NCBI RefSeq assembly: GCF_030272695.1
Contig: NZ_JARFYN010000014.1
Span: 1-64,000 of the forward strand
Source: Martinezella calliandrae
GTDB lineage: Bacteria; Pseudomonadota; Alphaproteobacteria; Rhizobiales; Rhizobiaceae
Reading direction: 5' to 3'
DNA length: 64,000 bases
Shown here piece after piece: positions 46,442 to 56,690 of the stretch. The position numbers and the translations under genes were made by a program. Position 1 is the stretch's first letter, and every line of letters begins with the position of its first letter. A model generated the notes under the pieces. It did not search any database and was not told the origin of the DNA. It saw only the letters and a program-made list of their open reading frames with translations.

Positions 46442-47956
46442 ATGCTGTCACCTGTCGAAGACATGAATGCCGAAGATGGTCGAAACCGGCCGCAATCTAT
46501 CGTGGCGGGGAGGGTCCGTTTCATACCGGCGATGATGACCGATGGGATCTGGATCGTTATCGCGAAGGTTGTTTCGCAGATTTCCCAAATCGCGACATTC
46601 TTCCTCGCGGCGCGCGTGCTGAGCCCGGGAGAGTTCGGGCTCTTTGCCTTCGTTTCCGCCATTGCCGTCCTAATGGTGGTGGTCGCGGAAGGGGGGTGGG
46701 CGGAATTCATAATGAAAAATGGCGACGACGAGGAAAGCTTCAATCAGGTCGCCACTATATCCCTTCTTAGCGGCTGTCTCTTCACGGCGGCCGGCGTGAT
46801 CGCAGCCGTCGCGTTCTACGCCCTTACGGGCAATTTAGCGCAAAGCGCTCTGCTTGCATTGTTCAGTTGCTGGATGCTGCCCGCCGCTCTGACAGTGACT
46901 TTCGATGGCGTGCTGGTCGTTCGCGGCCGCTTGCGCCAGCGGGCGATCGTTAGAATCCTCGCTGAGTTAGTGGGACTGGGTGCAGCGGTAGCGCTGCTCA
47001 AACTTCATGGAGATGCATCGGCACTGGCGACGAGCAAGATCGTTTGCCAGATCGTGCTGCTCAGTGGCTCGATCCTTGTTGCGATGCGGTTGCCGCGCTT
47101 GCGTTTGACAAGGTCCATGCTGGCCGACGTCATCGCGTTTTCCTGGCAGATCGTCGGCAATCGGTTGGTCGTTTTTGTCGGTTCGTATTCGGGCACGCTG
47201 GTAGTCGGAAGCTTCCTTGGAATTGCGGATGCCGGTTTCTACCGTGCAGCTGAGCGTATCGTTGCCGCGGTTTCTGAACTTCTGGGAGAGCCCGCACGAT
47301 CTTTAAGCTGGGTAGCCTTTCGGAAAGCTCACCGGCAACCTGGCGCATCGGGGCCATCGGCTGGCCGTGCCGGTGTCCGTTTCCTGCTCGTCCTTCTTGC
47401 AGTAGCCGCGCCAATGTACCTGGGGCTTGCACAGATATCCGACGTTGCTGTACGGCTGGTCCTCGGCGACGTATGGATGCCCGCGGCTTCGATAATACCT
47501 TTCCTGTGCCTGCGGCAGCTATTGCTCTCGCCGGGCTATATCAACGAGGCGTCACTATCCATCGTTGGACACATCGGACGTCGGCTTCCTATTACACTGT
47601 TGAACGTCGGCGTCTCGCTCGCTGTTACCATCGCGGTTGCCCGGTTTGGGCTTTGGCAGCTGGCCGTCGCTCAGTGTTTCACGGCAGCCTTCGCGCTGGC
47701 GACCTCCATCAGATTGCAGTCGAAGTTTGCCGGCGTGGATTGGTTCAAGATCGGGAAAGGCGTGATACTGCTGATCGTGCCTGCGAATCTGCTGATGGTT
47801 GTGACGGTGTTTTTTACCCGGCAACATCTTGCCGGAGAATTACCCTGGCAAGCGGTGGTCGTCCTCCAGATCTGTGCCGGCGCGTTGGTCTACGCTGCGG
47901 CATTCCTGGTCACGGTTCGGCTGATCAGTCGCCTGCGTTGGTTGCAGTTGCAATAG
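46442..47956 (+). CDS. Polysaccharide flippase (MOP superfamily, Wzx-like)
   Basis: The 504-residue protein has about 12 to 14 TM segments over its length (from SQISQIATFFLAARVLSPGE to LVYAAAFLVTVRLISRLRWL), with the family opening FFLAARVLSPGEFGLFAFVS and the mid-protein block SYSGTLVVGSFLGIADAGFY. It should translocate a lipid-linked oligosaccharide across the inner membrane. Only a methyltransferase gene accompanies it; no glycosyltransferases are nearby. Starts at 46442 and 46466 are both possible. A strong terminator follows. Confidence 0.88.
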   Translation: MLSPVEDMNAEDGRNRPQSIVAGRVRFIPAMMTDGIWIVIAKVVSQISQIATFFLAARVLSPGEFGLFAFVSAIAVLMVVVAEGGWAEFIMKNGDDEESFNQVATISLLSGCLFTAAGVIAAVAFYALTGNLAQSALLALFSCWMLPAALTVTFDGVLVVRGRLRQRAIVRILAELVGLGAAVALLKLHGDASALATSKIVCQIVLLSGSILVAMRLPRLRLTRSMLADVIAFSWQIVGNRLVVFVGSYSGTLVVGSFLGIADAGFYRAAERIVAAVSELLGEPARSLSWVAFRKAHRQPGASGPSAGRAGVRFLLVLLAVAAPMYLGLAQISDVAVRLVLGDVWMPAASIIPFLCLRQLLLSPGYINEASLSIVGHIGRRLPITLLNVGVSLAVTIAVARFGLWQLAVAQCFTAAFALATSIRLQSKFAGVDWFKIGKGVILLIVPANLLMVVTVFFTRQHLAGELPWQAVVVLQICAGALVYAAAFLVTVRLISRLRWLQLQ

Positions 47957-48014
47957 GCGGTGTATCGAACACGATCTCGGGCTGCGAGCCCAAAATATTT
48001 ATACCCCAAGACTG

Positions 48015-48047
48015 CGATATGGCCGCCTCGGGGAGGCGGCCATATCG
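48015..48047. terminator. Perfect 15-bp hairpin between flippase and nrdJ
   Basis: CGATATGGCCGCCTC pairs perfectly with GAGGCGGCCATATCG around a GGG loop. It lies between convergent genes and should terminate transcription, though no long T-run follows on either strand. Confidence 0.75.
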
Positions 48048-48117
48048 GATGCTGCGTCATTTCAGTGGCTGTGCGTCAAAATCAATGGCTGACTAGACGC
48101 CGCACCTCCCGCATCGA

Positions 48118-51100
48118 TCAAGAGCAGCCGCTCGTGGCACCGCAGGTGTCGCACTTCTCGCAGGTGCCGTTTCGGACCATCGTGAAATTCTGGCACTCTG
48201 TGCACATGTTGCCGGTGTAGCCCTGCATGATTGAGCGGGCGCGGCGTTCGGATTCCAGTTTCTTGGCTTCCGTCTTGGCCGTTGCTGCGTCATCTGCTGC
48301 CTTATCGGTGAAGAGGGCGGTGGGGGCGTCGGCGGTTTCGGCTGCCAGTTCCTCGGCGATCTCTTCGGCCAGTTCCTTGGCGCGTTCCTCATAGTCACGC
48401 TTGAAGGCGACGACTTCCGAGGTCGAGATGGCGCTGGCCGGTTCGAGCTTGCGCACGGCATTGCCGGCGAAAGCGGTAATCGTCGCACCCGAAGAGGCAC
48501 GAGCAGGGGCGGACGTGGCCGAACCTTTGACATCGGCTGCCTGGCGTTCACCCGAGGTCGGCACCAGCGTCGGCTTGTAGCCGCGGGTCAGGCCCTTGGA
48601 GACGACATCCGCCTTGCCTTCCGACACGCCGCGTCCAAGCGCTGTATTGTTGAAGTCCGACGTATCGACATGAGCGAGGTCGTGGCGGCCGAGATAGGAG
48701 ATGGCGAGCTCACGGAATACATAGTCGAGGATCGACGTGGCGTTCTTGATCGCGTCGTTGCCGGTGACGATGCCGGCCGGCTCGAACTTGGTGAAGGTGA
48801 ACGCGTCGACATACTCCTCGAGCGGCACGCCGTATTGCAGGCCGAGCGAGACGGAGATGGCGAAGTTGTTGATGAAGGCGCGCAGCGCCGAACCTTCCTT
48901 GTTCATGTCGAGGAAGATTTCGCCGAGACGGCCGTCGTCATATTCGCCGGTGCGCAGGAAGATGGTGTGTCCGCCGATCTTGGCCTTCTGGGTGTAGCCC
49001 TTGCGGCGACCGGGGAGTTTTTCCTGGCTGCGGACAACCTTTTCGATGACGCGTTCGATGATCTTTTCGGTGACGGTCACGGCCTGTGCGGCAGCCGGAG
49101 CCTGCAGCAGTTCTTCCACCGCATCCTCGTCACTCTCGTCGTCGATCAGCGAGGCGTTCAGCGGCTGGCTAAGCTTGGAGCCGTCTCGATAAAGCGCGTT
49201 TGCCTTCAGGCCGAGCTTCCAGGAGAGCATGTAGGCGTTCTTGCAATCCTCGACAGTCGCTTCGTTGGCCATATTGATCGTCTTGGAAATGGCACCCGAA
49301 ATGAAGGGCTGGGCGGCAGCCATCATGCGGATATGGCTTTCGACGGAGAGATAGCGCTTGCCGATCTTGCCGCAGGGATTGGCGCAATCGAAGACGGCAA
49401 GATGCTCGTTCTTGAGAAACGGCGCGCCTTCCAGCGTCATCGCACCGCAGACATGGATGTTGGCGGCCTCGATCTCCTTCTTGGAGAAGCCGAGATGGTC
49501 GAGCAGGTTGAAGCTGATGTCGGTCAGCTGCTCGTCGGAAACCTTCAGCGTGCCCTTCAGAAAGTCGGCGCCGAGCGTCCACTGGTTGAAGACGAACTTG
49601 ATGTCGAAGGCGCTCTTCAGCGCGGCATTCACGGCTTCCACCTTCTCGTCGGTGAAGCCCTTGGCCCTCAGCGTCGAAGGGTTGATGGAAGGCGCCTGGT
49701 TCAGGTTGCCGTGGCCGACGGCATAGGCCTCGATCTCGGCGATCTGGCTTTCGCTATAGCCGAGCGCGCGCAGCGCGTCCGGAACGGCGCGGTTGATGAT
49801 CTTGAAGTAACCGCCGCCGGCCAGCTTCTTGAACTTCACGAGCGCGAAGTCGGGCTCGATGCCGGTGGTGTCGCAATCCATGACGAGGCCGATCGTGCCG
49901 GTCGGCGCGATGACGGTCGCCTGGGCGTTGCGGTAGCCGTGTTGTTCGCCAAGGCTTAGGGCCTTGTCCCAGGCAGCCTTGGCATGGGCAACGAGGTCCT
50001 GATCAGGATTGTGGCTGTGGATCAGCGCCACCGGATTGACCGACAGGCTCTCATAGCCCGAGGTCTCGCCATAGGCGGCGCGGCGGTGGTTGCGAATGAC
50101 CCGCAGCATATGCTCGCGGTTCGGCTTGAACATCGGGAACGTCCCGAGCTCAGAGGCCATTTCGGCCGAGGTCGCATAGGCGATGCCGGTCATGATAGCA
50201 GTCAGCGAGCCGGCGATGGCACGGGCTTCGTCTGAGTCATACGGAATGCCCGACGACATTAGCAGGCCACCGATATTGGCATAGCCGAGGCCGAGCGTGC
50301 GGTATTCGTAAGAGAGTTCGGCAATGCGGCGCGACGGGAACTGCGCCATCATGACCGAGATTTCGAGGACGACAGTCCAGAGGCGGACGGCGTGCTCGTA
50401 GTCGCCGATGTTGATGCGCTTGGTGGCGGCGTCTTTGAAGGTCATCAGGTTCAGCGATGCAAGATTGCAGGCCGTATCGTCGAGGAACATATATTCCGAG
50501 CACGGATTGGACGCGCGGATCGGGCCGGCGGCCGGGCTTGTGTGCCAGTCGTTCATCGTCGTATTGAAGTGCAGACCGGGATCGGCCGACGCCCAGGCGG
50601 CGTAGGAGATCGATTCCCAGAGGTCGCGTGCCTTTAGCGTCTTGACGACCTTGCCGTCCTTGCGGGCGGTCAGGTGCCAGTCGGCATCATTCTCGACGGC
50701 ACGCAGGAAGTCGTCCTTGATCGAGACGGAATTGTTGGAATTCTGGCCGGAAACAGTGAGATAGGCTTCCGAGTCCCAGTCGGTGTCATAGGTCTTGAAC
50801 TCGAGGTCCTTGTAGCCCTGACGCGCAAACTGGATGACGCGCTGGACATAGTTTTCTGGAACCTGGTCCTTCTTGGCGGCACGGATCTCGCGCTTCAAGG
50901 CAGGGTTCTTGGCCGGGTCGAAGCAATCGTCATTGTCGCCTTCGCAATTGACGGCAGCCTTCATGATCGCCTTCAGGTGCTTGGCGACGATCTTGGAGCC
51001 GGTGACGAGGGCAGCGACCTTCTGCTCTTCCTTCACCTTCCAGTTGATATATTCCTCGATATCCGGATGGTCGATGTCGACGACGACCATCTTCGCGGCG

Positions 51101-51927
51101 CGGCGCGTCGTGCCGCCCGACTTGATGGCGCCGGCAGCGCGGTCGCCGATCTTAAGGAAGCTCATCAGTCCGGAGGAACGACCGCCGCCAGAGAGCTTTT
51201 CGCCTTCGCCGCGCAGCAGCGAGAAATTGGAGCCGGTGCCGGAACCATATTTGAAGAGACGCGCTTCACGAACCCAGAGGTCCATGATGCCGCCTTCGTT
51301 GACGAGATCGTCCTCGACCGACTGGATGAAGCAGGCGTGCGGCTGCGGATGTTCATAGGCCGACTTGGACTTGGTGAGCTTGCCGGTGAAGGGGTCGACA
51401 TAGAAATGGCCCTGGCCGGGGCCGTCGATGCCATAGGCCCAATGCATGCCGGTGTTGAACCACTGCGGCGAGTTCGGCGCGACGCGCTGGGTTGCGAGCA
51501 TATAGGCAAGCTCGTCGCAGAAAGCGGAAGCATCTTCTTCAGAGGAGAAATAGCCGCCCTTCCAGCCCCAATAGGTCCAGGTGCCCGCAAGACGGTCGAA
51601 AACCTGGCGCGCATCGGTCTCGGAACCAGTCTGGTTTTCCTTCGGCAGAATCTTCAGGGCCGCATCATCGGGCACGGAGCGCCACAGGAAGGACGGAACA
51701 TCGTTTTCCTCGACCTTCTTCAGCTTGGCGGGCACCCCGGCCTTGCGGAAATACTTCTGCGCCAGAATGTCGGCAGCAACCTGCGAGAACTGCGCGGGCA
51801 CGTCGATGTTTTCGAGGCGGAAGACGATCGAACCGTCAGGGTTCTTGATCTCGCTCGTCGCCTTGCGGAATTCGATCTCCGCATAGGGTGACTGGCCTGC
51901 CTTCGTAAAACGACGTTCGATACGCAT
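48118..51927 (-). CDS. nrdJ: Adenosylcobalamin-dependent (class II) ribonucleotide reductase
   Basis: The 1269-residue enzyme reduces ribonucleotides using a B12 radical. Visible landmarks are [40 protein letters not shown], the active-site region [20 protein letters not shown], and [20 protein letters not shown]. The C-terminal zinc ribbon is [20 protein letters not shown] followed by CGATSGCS. Length and tail match alphaproteobacterial NrdJ. A 772-bp gene-free region with NrdR-like boxes precedes it. Confidence 0.96.
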   Translation of the reverse strand: MRIERRFTKAGQSPYAEIEFRKATSEIKNPDGSIVFRLENIDVPAQFSQVAADILAQKYFRKAGVPAKLKKVEENDVPSFLWRSVPDDAALKILPKENQTGSETDARQVFDRLAGTWTYWGWKGGYFSSEEDASAFCDELAYMLATQRVAPNSPQWFNTGMHWAYGIDGPGQGHFYVDPFTGKLTKSKSAYEHPQPHACFIQSVEDDLVNEGGIMDLWVREARLFKYGSGTGSNFSLLRGEGEKLSGGGRSSGLMSFLKIGDRAAGAIKSGGTTRRAAKMVVVDIDHPDIEEYINWKVKEEQKVAALVTGSKIVAKHLKAIMKAAVNCEGDNDDCFDPAKNPALKREIRAAKKDQVPENYVQRVIQFARQGYKDLEFKTYDTDWDSEAYLTVSGQNSNNSVSIKDDFLRAVENDADWHLTARKDGKVVKTLKARDLWESISYAAWASADPGLHFNTTMNDWHTSPAAGPIRASNPCSEYMFLDDTACNLASLNLMTFKDAATKRINIGDYEHAVRLWTVVLEISVMMAQFPSRRIAELSYEYRTLGLGYANIGGLLMSSGIPYDSDEARAIAGSLTAIMTGIAYATSAEMASELGTFPMFKPNREHMLRVIRNHRRAAYGETSGYESLSVNPVALIHSHNPDQDLVAHAKAAWDKALSLGEQHGYRNAQATVIAPTGTIGLVMDCDTTGIEPDFALVKFKKLAGGGYFKIINRAVPDALRALGYSESQIAEIEAYAVGHGNLNQAPSINPSTLRAKGFTDEKVEAVNAALKSAFDIKFVFNQWTLGADFLKGTLKVSDEQLTDISFNLLDHLGFSKKEIEAANIHVCGAMTLEGAPFLKNEHLAVFDCANPCGKIGKRYLSVESHIRMMAAAQPFISGAISKTINMANEATVEDCKNAYMLSWKLGLKANALYRDGSKLSQPLNASLIDDESDEDAVEELLQAPAAAQAVTVTEKIIERVIEKVVRSQEKLPGRRKGYTQKAKIGGHTIFLRTGEYDDGRLGEIFLDMNKEGSALRAFINNFAISVSLGLQYGVPLEEYVDAFTFTKFEPAGIVTGNDAIKNATSILDYVFRELAISYLGRHDLAHVDTSDFNNTALGRGVSEGKADVVSKGLTRGYKPTLVPTSGERQAADVKGSATSAPARASSGATITAFAGNAVRKLEPASAISTSEVVAFKRDYEERAKELAEEIAEELAAETADAPTALFTDKAADDAATAKTEAKKLESERRARSIMQGYTGNMCTECQNFTMVRNGTCEKCDTCGATSGCS

Positions 51928-52093
51928 GATCTCATAACCTCATTCGTTGACGCGCGCCTGCCTCGTAACAGGGCGCAAAAATCTTTGTCCGGCATCACGA
52001 TTTCAAGCGCGCAGCCAGTGTTCACTCTGTCCTCTGACAGGAGGTGCCATCCGGAGATGTCTTTCCTGTATCTTGTGGTGATGGTGGCTGTAA

Positions 52094-52109
52094 ACACTAA
52101 ATATAGTAT
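52094..52109. promoter_or_regulatory. NrdR-box-like operator, proximal
   Basis: The sequence ACACTAAATATAGTAT closely matches the NrdR box pattern (ACAC-W-ATATAT-W-GTGT type palindrome). It lies 167 bp upstream of nrdJ, overlapping or abutting a candidate -35 element, a position suited to repression by NrdR. Confidence 0.6.
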
Positions 52110-52591
52110 TAACAGCTTATTGCCGCCAGTCCCCGCATGTCTTTTTTTGGCAGAATCGATATCGGCAAAAAAATCCTCACGGCGCCACCAGTCATGGGTG
52201 CATCGCCCTGAATACAAATCCGATTTCGAGTTAGGAACCAGCCCCCAATAATTCGCCCGGTCCAGTCGCCGCCGCAACGTCAGCCATTAACTTTGAAAGA
52301 CACGATTCCGTCAAGGGGTGGTTTGGGGCGGATTTTTAACCACAATATCTTGTGGGCTTGCCTGTGGAAATTGGGGAAACGCCAGGAGTCCCAAAGATTC
52401 AAACGCTTGGCGGAAATTGTTCGCTCTTTGCGCGACGGCCTGCGCGTTGAATGCCACCGAAGAAGGAAATAAAAACGACAATATTGTGACCGTGACCCTG
52501 AAGCCATTGGCAGAGGGGCAAAAGCATGCAGCAACCCCTCATGATTCGCGGGGAAGGCATTGAATCCCACGTAATCCTGGTATCTCGGTGA

Positions 52592-52607
52592 CTACTAAAT
52601 ATAGTGG
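52592..52607. promoter_or_regulatory. NrdR-box-like operator, distal
   Basis: CTACTAAATATAGTGG shares the 12-base core ACTAAATATAGT with the proximal box, 498 bp away. NrdR boxes usually occur as tandem pairs about three helical turns apart, so this wide spacing is unusual. Downstream of the core on the minus strand both sites carry an AGATAC(C)AGGA motif. Confidence 0.45.
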
Positions 52608-52699
52608 GCGCCGAAGCGCCCATCTCTATTGCTGTGTCTGCGTCCGGTTTTGGCACATGACATCGAATCACCACTGATTCGCGGGAGTCCCCATAAGCC

Positions 52700-53197
52700 T
52701 CAGCCGCGATGACCCTTGGCGATCGGCTCCTGATAGGTAAAGCCCATGTCCCAGGGGAAATAGATCCAGGTGTCCTGGCTGACCTCAGTAATGAAGGTGT
52801 CGATGGTCGGCACGCCCTTCGGCTTGGCGTAGACGCAGGCGAAATGCGCCTTCGGCAGCATTGTGCGCACTTCGACCGCCGTTTTGCCGGTGTCCGTCAG
52901 GTCGTCGATCACTAGCACGCCTTCGCCGCCGTCGATGGAGAGTTCCGGCGCTATTCCCTTGAGCAGGTTCATTTCGCCTTGGCTCGAATAATCGTGGTAG
53001 GAGGCGATGCAGACGGTCTCGATCAGACGGATATTCAATTCGCGCGAGATGATGGCGGCCGGGACCAGGCCGCCGCGGGTAATGCAGACGATCGCCTTGA
53101 ACTCGCGATCGAGGCCGGCGAGCCGCCAGGCAAGTGCGCGGGCATCGCGATGGAACTGATCCCAGGATACGGGAAAGGCTTTTTCGGGGAGGGACAT
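52700..53197 (-). CDS. gpt: Xanthine(-guanine) phosphoribosyltransferase
   Basis: The 165-residue enzyme has the PRPP-binding motif [17 protein letters not shown] and the [17 protein letters not shown] segment of type I phosphoribosyltransferases, with the C-terminal [15 protein letters not shown] hood region. It salvages xanthine and guanine to XMP and GMP. Start [20 protein letters not shown] matches proteobacterial Gpt. AATGAGCC-side sequence gives a moderate GGAGCTAATGA site. Confidence 0.92.
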   Translation of the reverse strand: MSLPEKAFPVSWDQFHRDARALAWRLAGLDREFKAIVCITRGGLVPAAIISRELNIRLIETVCIASYHDYSSQGEMNLLKGIAPELSIDGGEGVLVIDDLTDTGKTAVEVRTMLPKAHFACVYAKPKGVPTIDTFITEVSQDTWIYFPWDMGFTYQEPIAKGHRG

Positions 53198-53279
53198 GGC
53201 TCATTAGCTCCGGGAAGCAGTGGATAACGACGCGCCGGCGCTGCCGGCGACCCTGAGCAGACCCCGCGACGAGCGCGGA

Positions 53280-53379
53280 CCATGGACCAAATCCTGAAAC
53301 GCAATTCGCTGGCGTTCCGATCGAACATGATCTCATCCAAAAAACGGTTTGGCTCTTTGGGATCACGCTCCATGGACCA
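53280..53379. repeat. Rhizobial-type intergenic element flanked by a 10-bp direct repeat
   Basis: The centre, GATCGAACATGATCTCATCC then AAAAACGGTTTGG and GGGATCACGCTC, resembles the ATGATC...ACCGGTT...GGGATCATGCTC repeats found between genes in many Rhizobiales. It is bounded by two perfect copies of CCATGGACCA at 53280-53289 and 53370-53379, 80 bp apart, which may be a target-site duplication. Confidence 0.5.
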
Positions 53380-53490
53380 CGCGAATGGTTCCCCGGCGGG
53401 AATTCTCTCATCGGTCGCTGCTTTCTGCTGGATTTGCGGTCAAAAGGCAAGAGCCGCCGCCGCTGCGCTTATCTTGCAGGGCTAAGCAGT

Positions 53491-54333
53491 TCAGCGTGCT
53501 AGCAGCGTCATGGCCGTCATCGACTGCAACAACGTCCGCGTCGTGCCGCCGAAGATTAACTGCCACAGCCAGGAATGTGTATAAGCACCCATGACGAGCA
53601 GATCGATGCTGTCGTCGGCGAGTCGATTTTCGATGACCTGCGATGGCGTCCTGCCGCCGCACATCGCCGTTTCCTGTCTGGCGCGAATACCATGGCGCAC
53701 AAGCGTCGCGGTAATCTCCGCGCCAGTCTCCGTTGGCGAATGCGTCGAACTATCGGATGTGTCGACTGAAAAAACCTCCACGGAATCGGCAGTCTTCAGG
53801 AAGGGCAGGGCATCGAAGGTGGCGCGGGCAGCTTCTTTCGAGCCGTTCCAGGCGATCAATACTCGACGGATTGGCTTCGGCTCCTTGAAGATATAGGGAA
53901 TGAGCAGGACCGGACGGCCGCTCTCGAACAGGAAGCTTTCGACATCGACTTGCGAGTCGGAAGACTTGGCCGGATCGGGCTGCACGGCGACCAGCAGGTC
54001 GGCGCTGCGGGCGCTTTCCATCAACGGCTGCGAGCCATAGCCGACGGTGCTGGCGATCCCGCGCCATTCGTAAGCGATGCCCTCGCGCTCCATTTTAGCG
54101 CGGAACAGCCGTTCGATATCGATGGCCCGTTTGCGCGCCATGTCCTGCAATGCCTGCACGGCGACAGGGTCGGGGATTTCCATCGGCGCCACCAGCGGCA
54201 CGGCTGAGACGATTTCAGCATGCAGACCTACGATACGAGCGTCGTGCTCCTTAGCGAACGCGGCGGCGAAATCGACCGCCACGCGCGTATTGTCGGGGGT
54301 ATCGAGAATGACCAGTATGGTTTTATAGGGCAT
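53491..54333 (-). CDS. Tandem universal stress protein (UspA family)
   Basis: The 280-residue cytoplasmic protein contains two Usp folds: MPYKTILVILDTPDNTRVAV starts the first, and RRVLIAWNGSKEAARATFDA the second at about residue 150. The second ends with the nucleotide-binding-like LVMGAYTHSWLWQLIFGGTT. Usp proteins help cells survive starvation and stress. The frame opens at 54372, but GGAGATCATGTC places the likely start at 54333. Confidence 0.85.
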   Translation of the reverse strand: MPYKTILVILDTPDNTRVAVDFAAAFAKEHDARIVGLHAEIVSAVPLVAPMEIPDPVAVQALQDMARKRAIDIERLFRAKMEREGIAYEWRGIASTVGYGSQPLMESARSADLLVAVQPDPAKSSDSQVDVESFLFESGRPVLLIPYIFKEPKPIRRVLIAWNGSKEAARATFDALPFLKTADSVEVFSVDTSDSSTHSPTETGAEITATLVRHGIRARQETAMCGGRTPSQVIENRLADDSIDLLVMGAYTHSWLWQLIFGGTTRTLLQSMTAMTLLAR

Positions 54334-54449
54334 GACATGATCTCCCGTGCGGAAAGGTCCACATTGCCTCATTATATCAGTGTTTCGCCTGATAATAATG
54401 CGCCGAGACGACAGCGGTTCCCTGACGAGTTAAATGCACTCGTTGAACA

Positions 54450-55223
54450 TCATGCTTCAGCGGACTGATTTCCCTTGTCTTTCGCATGCCTAATGGTTTC
54501 GATCATAGCGCGCACTTCGGCCGCGACATTTTCAACCAGCTCCGCGGAACGGCCCCTCACGACGATCTCTGTCGAGAAGAATTGACCGACATAGCGCGGG
54601 TAGGAGCCGATGCTGGTTTCCGGATGCGCCTTCTGGATGAGGCCGAGCGGCGTGCCGATCTCGCCCTCTCCGTAGGGGCAGGAAATAGCGGTCGACAAAA
54701 CGGGCGTGCCCGTTCTGAGCGTCGGTATGACATTGTCGAGCATCGCCTGGAAAACCTGCGGCACGCCGGCCATGACATAGACGTTGCCGATGTTGAAACC
54801 AGGGGCCGTCGAGACCGGATTTGCGATATGCTTGGAGCCGACGGGCATGCGGGCCATGCGCTGGCGGGCCTCCGTGAACTCCATTTCACGCCGTGCATAC
54901 ATCTCGCCCATAAGCCGCATCGCTTCGGCATCGTGCTCGCAGGGTACGCGGAAAGCCTTGGCGACGGCATCGGCGGTAATGTCGTCATGGGTCGGGCCGA
55001 TGCCGCCTGATGTGAAGACATAATCATATTGGCCGCGCAAAGCGTTCAACGCCGATACGATGGCATCCTCATCGTCGGCAACGATGCGAACTTCCTTGAG
55101 GTCGATGCCGGCCAGCAACAGTACATCGGCGAGGTGGCCGATATTCTTGTCCTTCGTGCGGCCGGAGAGCAGTTCATCGCCGATGGCCAGCATGGCGGCG
55201 GTGACAATGGTTTCATTGGTCAT
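54450..55223 (-). CDS. CinA-like molybdopterin-binding domain protein
   Basis: The 257-residue protein has the MoaB/MogA/CinA N-terminal pattern AAMLAIGDELLSGRTKDKNI and YVFTSGGIGPTHDDITADAV (about residues 10-85), with a C-terminal region (STEIVVRGRSAELVENVAAE) as in short CinA-like proteins. It lacks the C-terminal NMN deamidase domain of full CinA. Members of the family have nucleotide pyrophosphatase activity. An upstream start at 55424 is open, but the match begins at the ATG at 55223. Confidence 0.85.
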   Translation of the reverse strand: MTNETIVTAAMLAIGDELLSGRTKDKNIGHLADVLLLAGIDLKEVRIVADDEDAIVSALNALRGQYDYVFTSGGIGPTHDDITADAVAKAFRVPCEHDAEAMRLMGEMYARREMEFTEARQRMARMPVGSKHIANPVSTAPGFNIGNVYVMAGVPQVFQAMLDNVIPTLRTGTPVLSTAISCPYGEGEIGTPLGLIQKAHPETSIGSYPRYVGQFFSTEIVVRGRSAELVENVAAEVRAMIETIRHAKDKGNQSAEA

Positions 55224-55465
55224 GGAAGTATCCGTGGAATAGCGCCGGCGGCGCGTTCGAAAAACGTCAGAAATAGGTAGCGCCGTTTGCGGCGAATGCA
55301 AACTGTCGTTTTCGTTTCCCTGGCGGCTGTCAAAAAAAGCAACTGCAAGTGAATTTTCGTCTACATCGGGTGAACAGTGCGTTCGGCCTGTAGGGGCTGC
55401 GCCTTCGTTTTCGGGCTGGTACAAGACAGCTCGAAAATCAACACGTCCAACAACGGGAGACGTTT

Positions 55466-56065
55466 ATGGCTAAGGTTCTGGTTCTCTATTATTCCTCCTA
55501 TGGTCACATCGAGAAGATGGCCTATGCCGTCGCTGAAGGCGCGAAATCCACCGGCGCCGAAGTCATCGTCAAGCGCGTACCGGAACTGGTACCGGAAGAA
55601 GTCGCCAAGGCTTCCTACTTCAAGCTCGACCAGGAAGCACCGATCGCATCGCCGGAAGAACTGGCCGATTACGACGCCATCATCGTCGGCTCCGGCACCC
55701 GCTTCGGCACAGTTACGTCGCAAATGCGCAATTTCTGGGATCAGACCGGCGGCCTTTGGTTCGGCGGCAAGCTCGTCGGCAAGGTCGGCTCGGTATTTAC
55801 CTCTTCGGCTACCCAGCACGGCGGCCAGGAGTCGACGATCCTCGGCTTCATCCCGACCCTGCTGCACCACGGCATGGCAGTCGTCGGTCTTCCCTACGCT
55901 TTCCAGGGCCAGATGGGCACGGAAGAAGTCAAGGGCGGCTCGCCTTACGGCGCCTCCACGATCACCAACGGCGACGGCTCGCGTCAGCCTTCGGAAATAG
56001 AACTGGAAGCTGCAAAGTACCAGGGCGCCCACGTCGCCAAAATCGCGGCGAAGCTCGTCGCCTAA
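55466..56065 (+). CDS. wrbA: NAD(P)H:quinone oxidoreductase WrbA
   Basis: The 199-residue flavodoxin-like enzyme ([20 protein letters not shown]) has the FMN-binding loops around [20 protein letters not shown] and [16 protein letters not shown], typical of WrbA, which carries out two-electron reduction of quinones. AACGGGAGACGTTT is the ribosome binding site. A terminator follows. Confidence 0.96.
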   Translation: MAKVLVLYYSSYGHIEKMAYAVAEGAKSTGAEVIVKRVPELVPEEVAKASYFKLDQEAPIASPEELADYDAIIVGSGTRFGTVTSQMRNFWDQTGGLWFGGKLVGKVGSVFTSSATQHGGQESTILGFIPTLLHHGMAVVGLPYAFQGQMGTEEVKGGSPYGASTITNGDGSRQPSEIELEAAKYQGAHVAKIAAKLVA

Positions 56066-56089
56066 TTTGACTTTGCGTTTCGAACAAAG

Positions 56090-56118
56090 AAAAGGCGCGG
56101 CGAAAGCTGCGCCTTTTT
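56090..56118 (+). terminator. Intrinsic terminator after wrbA
   Basis: AAAAGGCGC pairs with GCGCCTTTT around a 10-nt loop and is followed by a further T. It starts 24 bp after the wrbA stop codon. Confidence 0.85.
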
Positions 56119-56263
56119 GCATGCCGCACTCCGGGTCCTTGCAATGGGCAACAGGGCGGCAACGCCAATGCCAGCGATGTGATCGCTATTTCAGGTAGCA
56201 TTCATGGTCCGATCATCAATGCTGGTTCAAAGAGGGGCCGTAGGTTTTAGAATTGGAGCTGTC

Positions 56264-56590
56264 ATGAGCAAAATTTTCGGCATCATCGGCGCTGGTGCGC
56301 TGACGCTGGTCATGGGCCTTGCATCGGTCGTTCCCTCAGTCGCTGCACCGCTCTATCAGCCCAAGCCGGCAGCAAGCACCGCTATCGAGATGGTGCAATA
56401 TCACCAGCCGGACCGCCGGGCATTGGGATAACAACGGACACCACCCGCACCACCGCCCCCCGCCGCGCTACCGCCCCAGCTGTTGGAACGGCTATCACGG
56501 CTATAAATACGGAGTCCGGGCTATCGCCGCCATAACGACGGCTGGTGGTATCCGAACAAGGCATTCACAATCTCGTTCACTAAGCATCTG
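56264..56590 (+). pseudogene. BA14K-family protein relic with two frameshifts
   Basis: The ATG at 56264 (GGAG site upstream) opens a secretion signal (MSKIFGIIGAGALTLVMGLA) and the segment IEMVQYHQPDRRALG, then a stop. The +1 frame continues with a His/Pro/Tyr-rich stretch (HWDNNGHHPHHRPPPRYRPS) followed by a CWNGYHGYKYGVR segment, and the original frame resumes with GYRRHNDGWWYPNKAF, the typical DGWWYP end of BA14K proteins. Two compensating shifts at about 56420 and 56520 are needed to join them. BA14K is a Brucella/rhizobial cell-surface antigen family. Confidence 0.7.
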
Positions 56591-56690
56591 TTCTCAGGCA
56601 GAGGAATTACAAGGCGGTCCTACGGGCCGCCTTGTTTCTTGTGGGCTTCGGACCGAGGGGCAGGAGCCCCGCCGCTATTTGAATATCTGA

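Larger units (their letters stand above)
51928..52699 (-). promoter_or_regulatory. Long regulatory region upstream of nrdJ
   Basis: This 772-bp stretch lies between the gpt stop and the nrdJ start, both on the minus strand. It holds two NrdR-like boxes (52094-52109 and 52592-52607), a hairpin with GAGGGG/CCCCTC arms (52513-52540), and matching T7 and A7 tracts near 52142-52179. A candidate promoter (TTTACA, 17 bp, ATACAG) lies just downstream of the proximal box. Open frames here (for example 52280-52570 on the minus strand) look random. No cobalamin riboswitch B12 box was found. Confidence 0.5.

Noticed and set aside
48670-51891. Two long plus-strand open frames opposite nrdJ (429 and 405 aa)
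   Set aside because: NrdJ is certain on the minus strand; the plus-strand translations are low-complexity shadows.
52280-52570. A 96-aa minus-strand frame inside the nrdJ upstream region
   Set aside because: No ribosome binding site and no recognisable protein pattern; its start coincides with no conserved block.
51928-52699. Cobalamin riboswitch upstream of the B12-dependent reductase
   Set aside because: I looked for the B12 box and GCCACTG-type core on the minus strand and found neither; regulation by NrdR-like boxes fits better.
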